Origin: Bacillota bacterium
Lineage (GTDB): Bacteria; Bacillota; Dethiobacteria; DTU022
Assembly: GCA_012510325.1 (NCBI GenBank)
Contig: JAAZIG010000115.1
Coordinates: 1-7,309 of the forward strand
DNA: 7,309 nucleotides
Direction: 5' to 3'
The first letter of the stretch is position 1. Each line of letters begins with the position of its first letter. The notes under the pieces were generated by a model. That model saw nothing but the letters and a program-made list of their open reading frames with translations, was not told the origin of the DNA and ran no database searches. A program made the position numbers and the translations under genes. Positions 6,159 through 7,309 of the stretch are shown piece by piece.

Positions 6159-7309
6159 TTGAACGATAAATCCGGGACAAATGACAACTATAGCCCATCA
6201 TATGAGCAGAGCACAAATTTTGTCCCCCTGCTCTTCGGCAACGATATCAATACGTACTCCTTGGCGCGGGCTTTTCATGAAAAGTACGGGCTTCGCTCGA
6301 CCGTTTGGGGCAAATATGCTTCCGGCCCCTGCGCCAACAGCAGCATCATCGACTTTCGCACCTGCGCCCAAAATGATCACCCGGCCTCCTTTAGGCGGCA
6401 TGTGTCCGCTTTTTCAGAGGAACACCGGGACAAGAGCGTTCTTCTCATCGGCTGCGGGGATTCCTATGTGCGGCTCTGCAGCGACCATATGGGCACCTAT
6501 CCGGGAAATATAATTGCCCCCTATCCCGACAGCAAGCTGGTAGATGCTCTTTTCCACAAAGAGCACTTTTACCGGATCTGCCGACAGCACGACATCGCTT
6601 ATCCGCGGACTCTGATCTATCAGCGAAAGATGGGGGCGAACTTCAGCCTACCCTTCGACGCTCCGTACGTGCTCAAGCCGGCCAACCCGGTGCTGTACTG
6701 GCAGTTTCCCTTTCCAACCCAGAAGAAAGTGTTCATCCTTGAGGACAGGGAAGAGCTGCTCAACGTGCTGAACGATATCTACGGCGCCGGCTATAGCGAT
6801 ACGATGATCATTCAGGATTATATCCCCGGGGACGATACCTATATGCGGGTGATGACCGGCTATTCCAATAAAGAAGGCCGGGTCGAGCTGATGGCGCTGG
6901 GGCAGGTGCTTCTGGAAGAGCACACGCCGATGGGCATCGGCAACCATGCCGTAATCATCAATGAGTACGATCAGGCTCTCGCCGGCGAACTGAAGCGATT
7001 CCTTGAAGCCATTGGCTTTATCGGATTTTTCAATTTTGACCTGAAACATGACCGGCGCGACGGTACCTTTAAGGTGCTTGAACTCAACGTCCGCCAGGGG
7101 CGCAGCAACTACTATGTGACCGGAGCGGGATACAACCTTGCCGAATACGTGGTCAATGATCATCTTTTTGACCGGGCCAACGGGTTCACCATTGTCCGGG
7201 AGAGGTACTTGTGGAGTGTGGTGCCGAGAAGCGTCATGTTCAGCTATATCCGCCCGCAGCACTATCGGGATGAGATGAAAAAACTCATCCGGGCGGGGCG
7301 GAGCAACAA
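6159..7309 (+). CDS. ATP-grasp carboxylate--amine ligase, D-aspartate ligase-like, C-terminus cut by window edge
   Basis: The frame runs from a TTG at 6159 to the right edge, giving 383 residues without a stop. The N-terminal domain has FGNDINTYSLARAFHEKYG (26-44), which resembles the start of D-aspartate ligases such as Asl of Enterococcus faecium. These attach D-Asp to the side-chain amine of the third residue of peptidoglycan precursors. ATP-grasp features are the nucleotide lysine Lys173 in YVLKPAN (170-176), the hinge IIQDYIPGDD (217-226), and metal ligands Asp294 (FNFDLKHD), Glu308 and Asn310 in VLELNVRQGRSNYY. Arg312 is the usual catalytic arginine. There is no membrane segment. The gene is divergent from ddl, which supports a cell-wall role. 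No aspartate racemase is in the window, and other amino-acid ligases share this architecture, so the substrate is not proven. Confidence 0.85.
   Translation, partial: MNDKSGTNDNYSPSYEQSTNFVPLLFGNDINTYSLARAFHEKYGLRSTVWGKYASGPCANSSIIDFRTCAQNDHPASFRRHVSAFSEEHRDKSVLLIGCGDSYVRLCSDHMGTYPGNIIAPYPDSKLVDALFHKEHFYRICRQHDIAYPRTLIYQRKMGANFSLPFDAPYVLKPANPVLYWQFPFPTQKKVFILEDREELLNVLNDIYGAGYSDTMIIQDYIPGDDTYMRVMTGYSNKEGRVELMALGQVLLEEHTPMGIGNHAVIINEYDQALAGELKRFLEAIGFIGFFNFDLKHDRRDGTFKVLELNVRQGRSNYYVTGAGYNLAEYVVNDHLFDRANGFTIVRERYLWSVVPRSVMFSYIRPQHYRDEMKKLIRAGRSN

Noticed and set aside
6648..7262. Open frame of 204 codons on the minus strand
   Set aside because: It is antisense to the ATP-grasp ligase, whose active-site motifs are intact in the plus-strand frame.

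Overview
The window looks like a piece of a moderately GC-rich Bacillota (Firmicutes) chromosome, probably from a clostridial, anaerobic lineage. The grounds are strong GGAGG-type ribosome binding sites with GTG and TTG starts, extended -10 sigma-A promoters, a PhoP/ResD-type OmpR regulator with its histidine kinase, a family 4 (Fe-S) uracil-DNA glycosylase, and an ATP-grasp ligase of the D-aspartate ligase type. The assignment rests on recognising families and is not a species call. No mobile element, tRNA, rRNA or CRISPR array was seen.

Layout, right to left on the minus strand: a promoter at 5964-5994 drives a tightly packed five-gene run. It contains D-alanine--D-alanine ligase (4802-5908), a class V aminotransferase of the alanine--glyoxylate/serine--pyruvate type (3610-4767), family 4 uracil-DNA glycosylase (2924-3556), an OmpR-family response regulator (2221-2916) and its membrane histidine kinase (797-2221). 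Gaps are 53 bases or less, and the regulator and kinase genes share one base. An 85-base gap follows. It holds an extended -10 promoter and, upstream of that, three TTAAC repeats at exact 10-base steps plus a fourth weaker copy. Then comes a membrane-anchored PQQ/WD-like beta-propeller protein (1-711), cut by the left edge of the window.

On the plus strand, divergent from the ligase operon, a near-consensus promoter (6051-6079) drives an ATP-grasp carboxylate--amine ligase (6159 to the right edge, incomplete). Between the two back-to-back promoters lies a 41-base GC-rich dyad (6003-6043), and the plus-strand leader can fold into a hairpin (6089-6129).

How the parts may work together (inference): the divergent ligases both belong to the ATP-grasp superfamily. 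If the plus-strand one is a D-aspartate ligase, both would act on peptidoglycan precursors, one making the D-Ala-D-Ala terminus and the other adding the cross-bridge residue. The two-component system sits at the end of the operon and may control the neighbouring beta-propeller gene through the phased TTAAC repeats, which resemble the direct-repeat sites of PhoP-type regulators. The most interesting spots are those repeats, the dyad between the divergent promoters, and the two window-edge genes.
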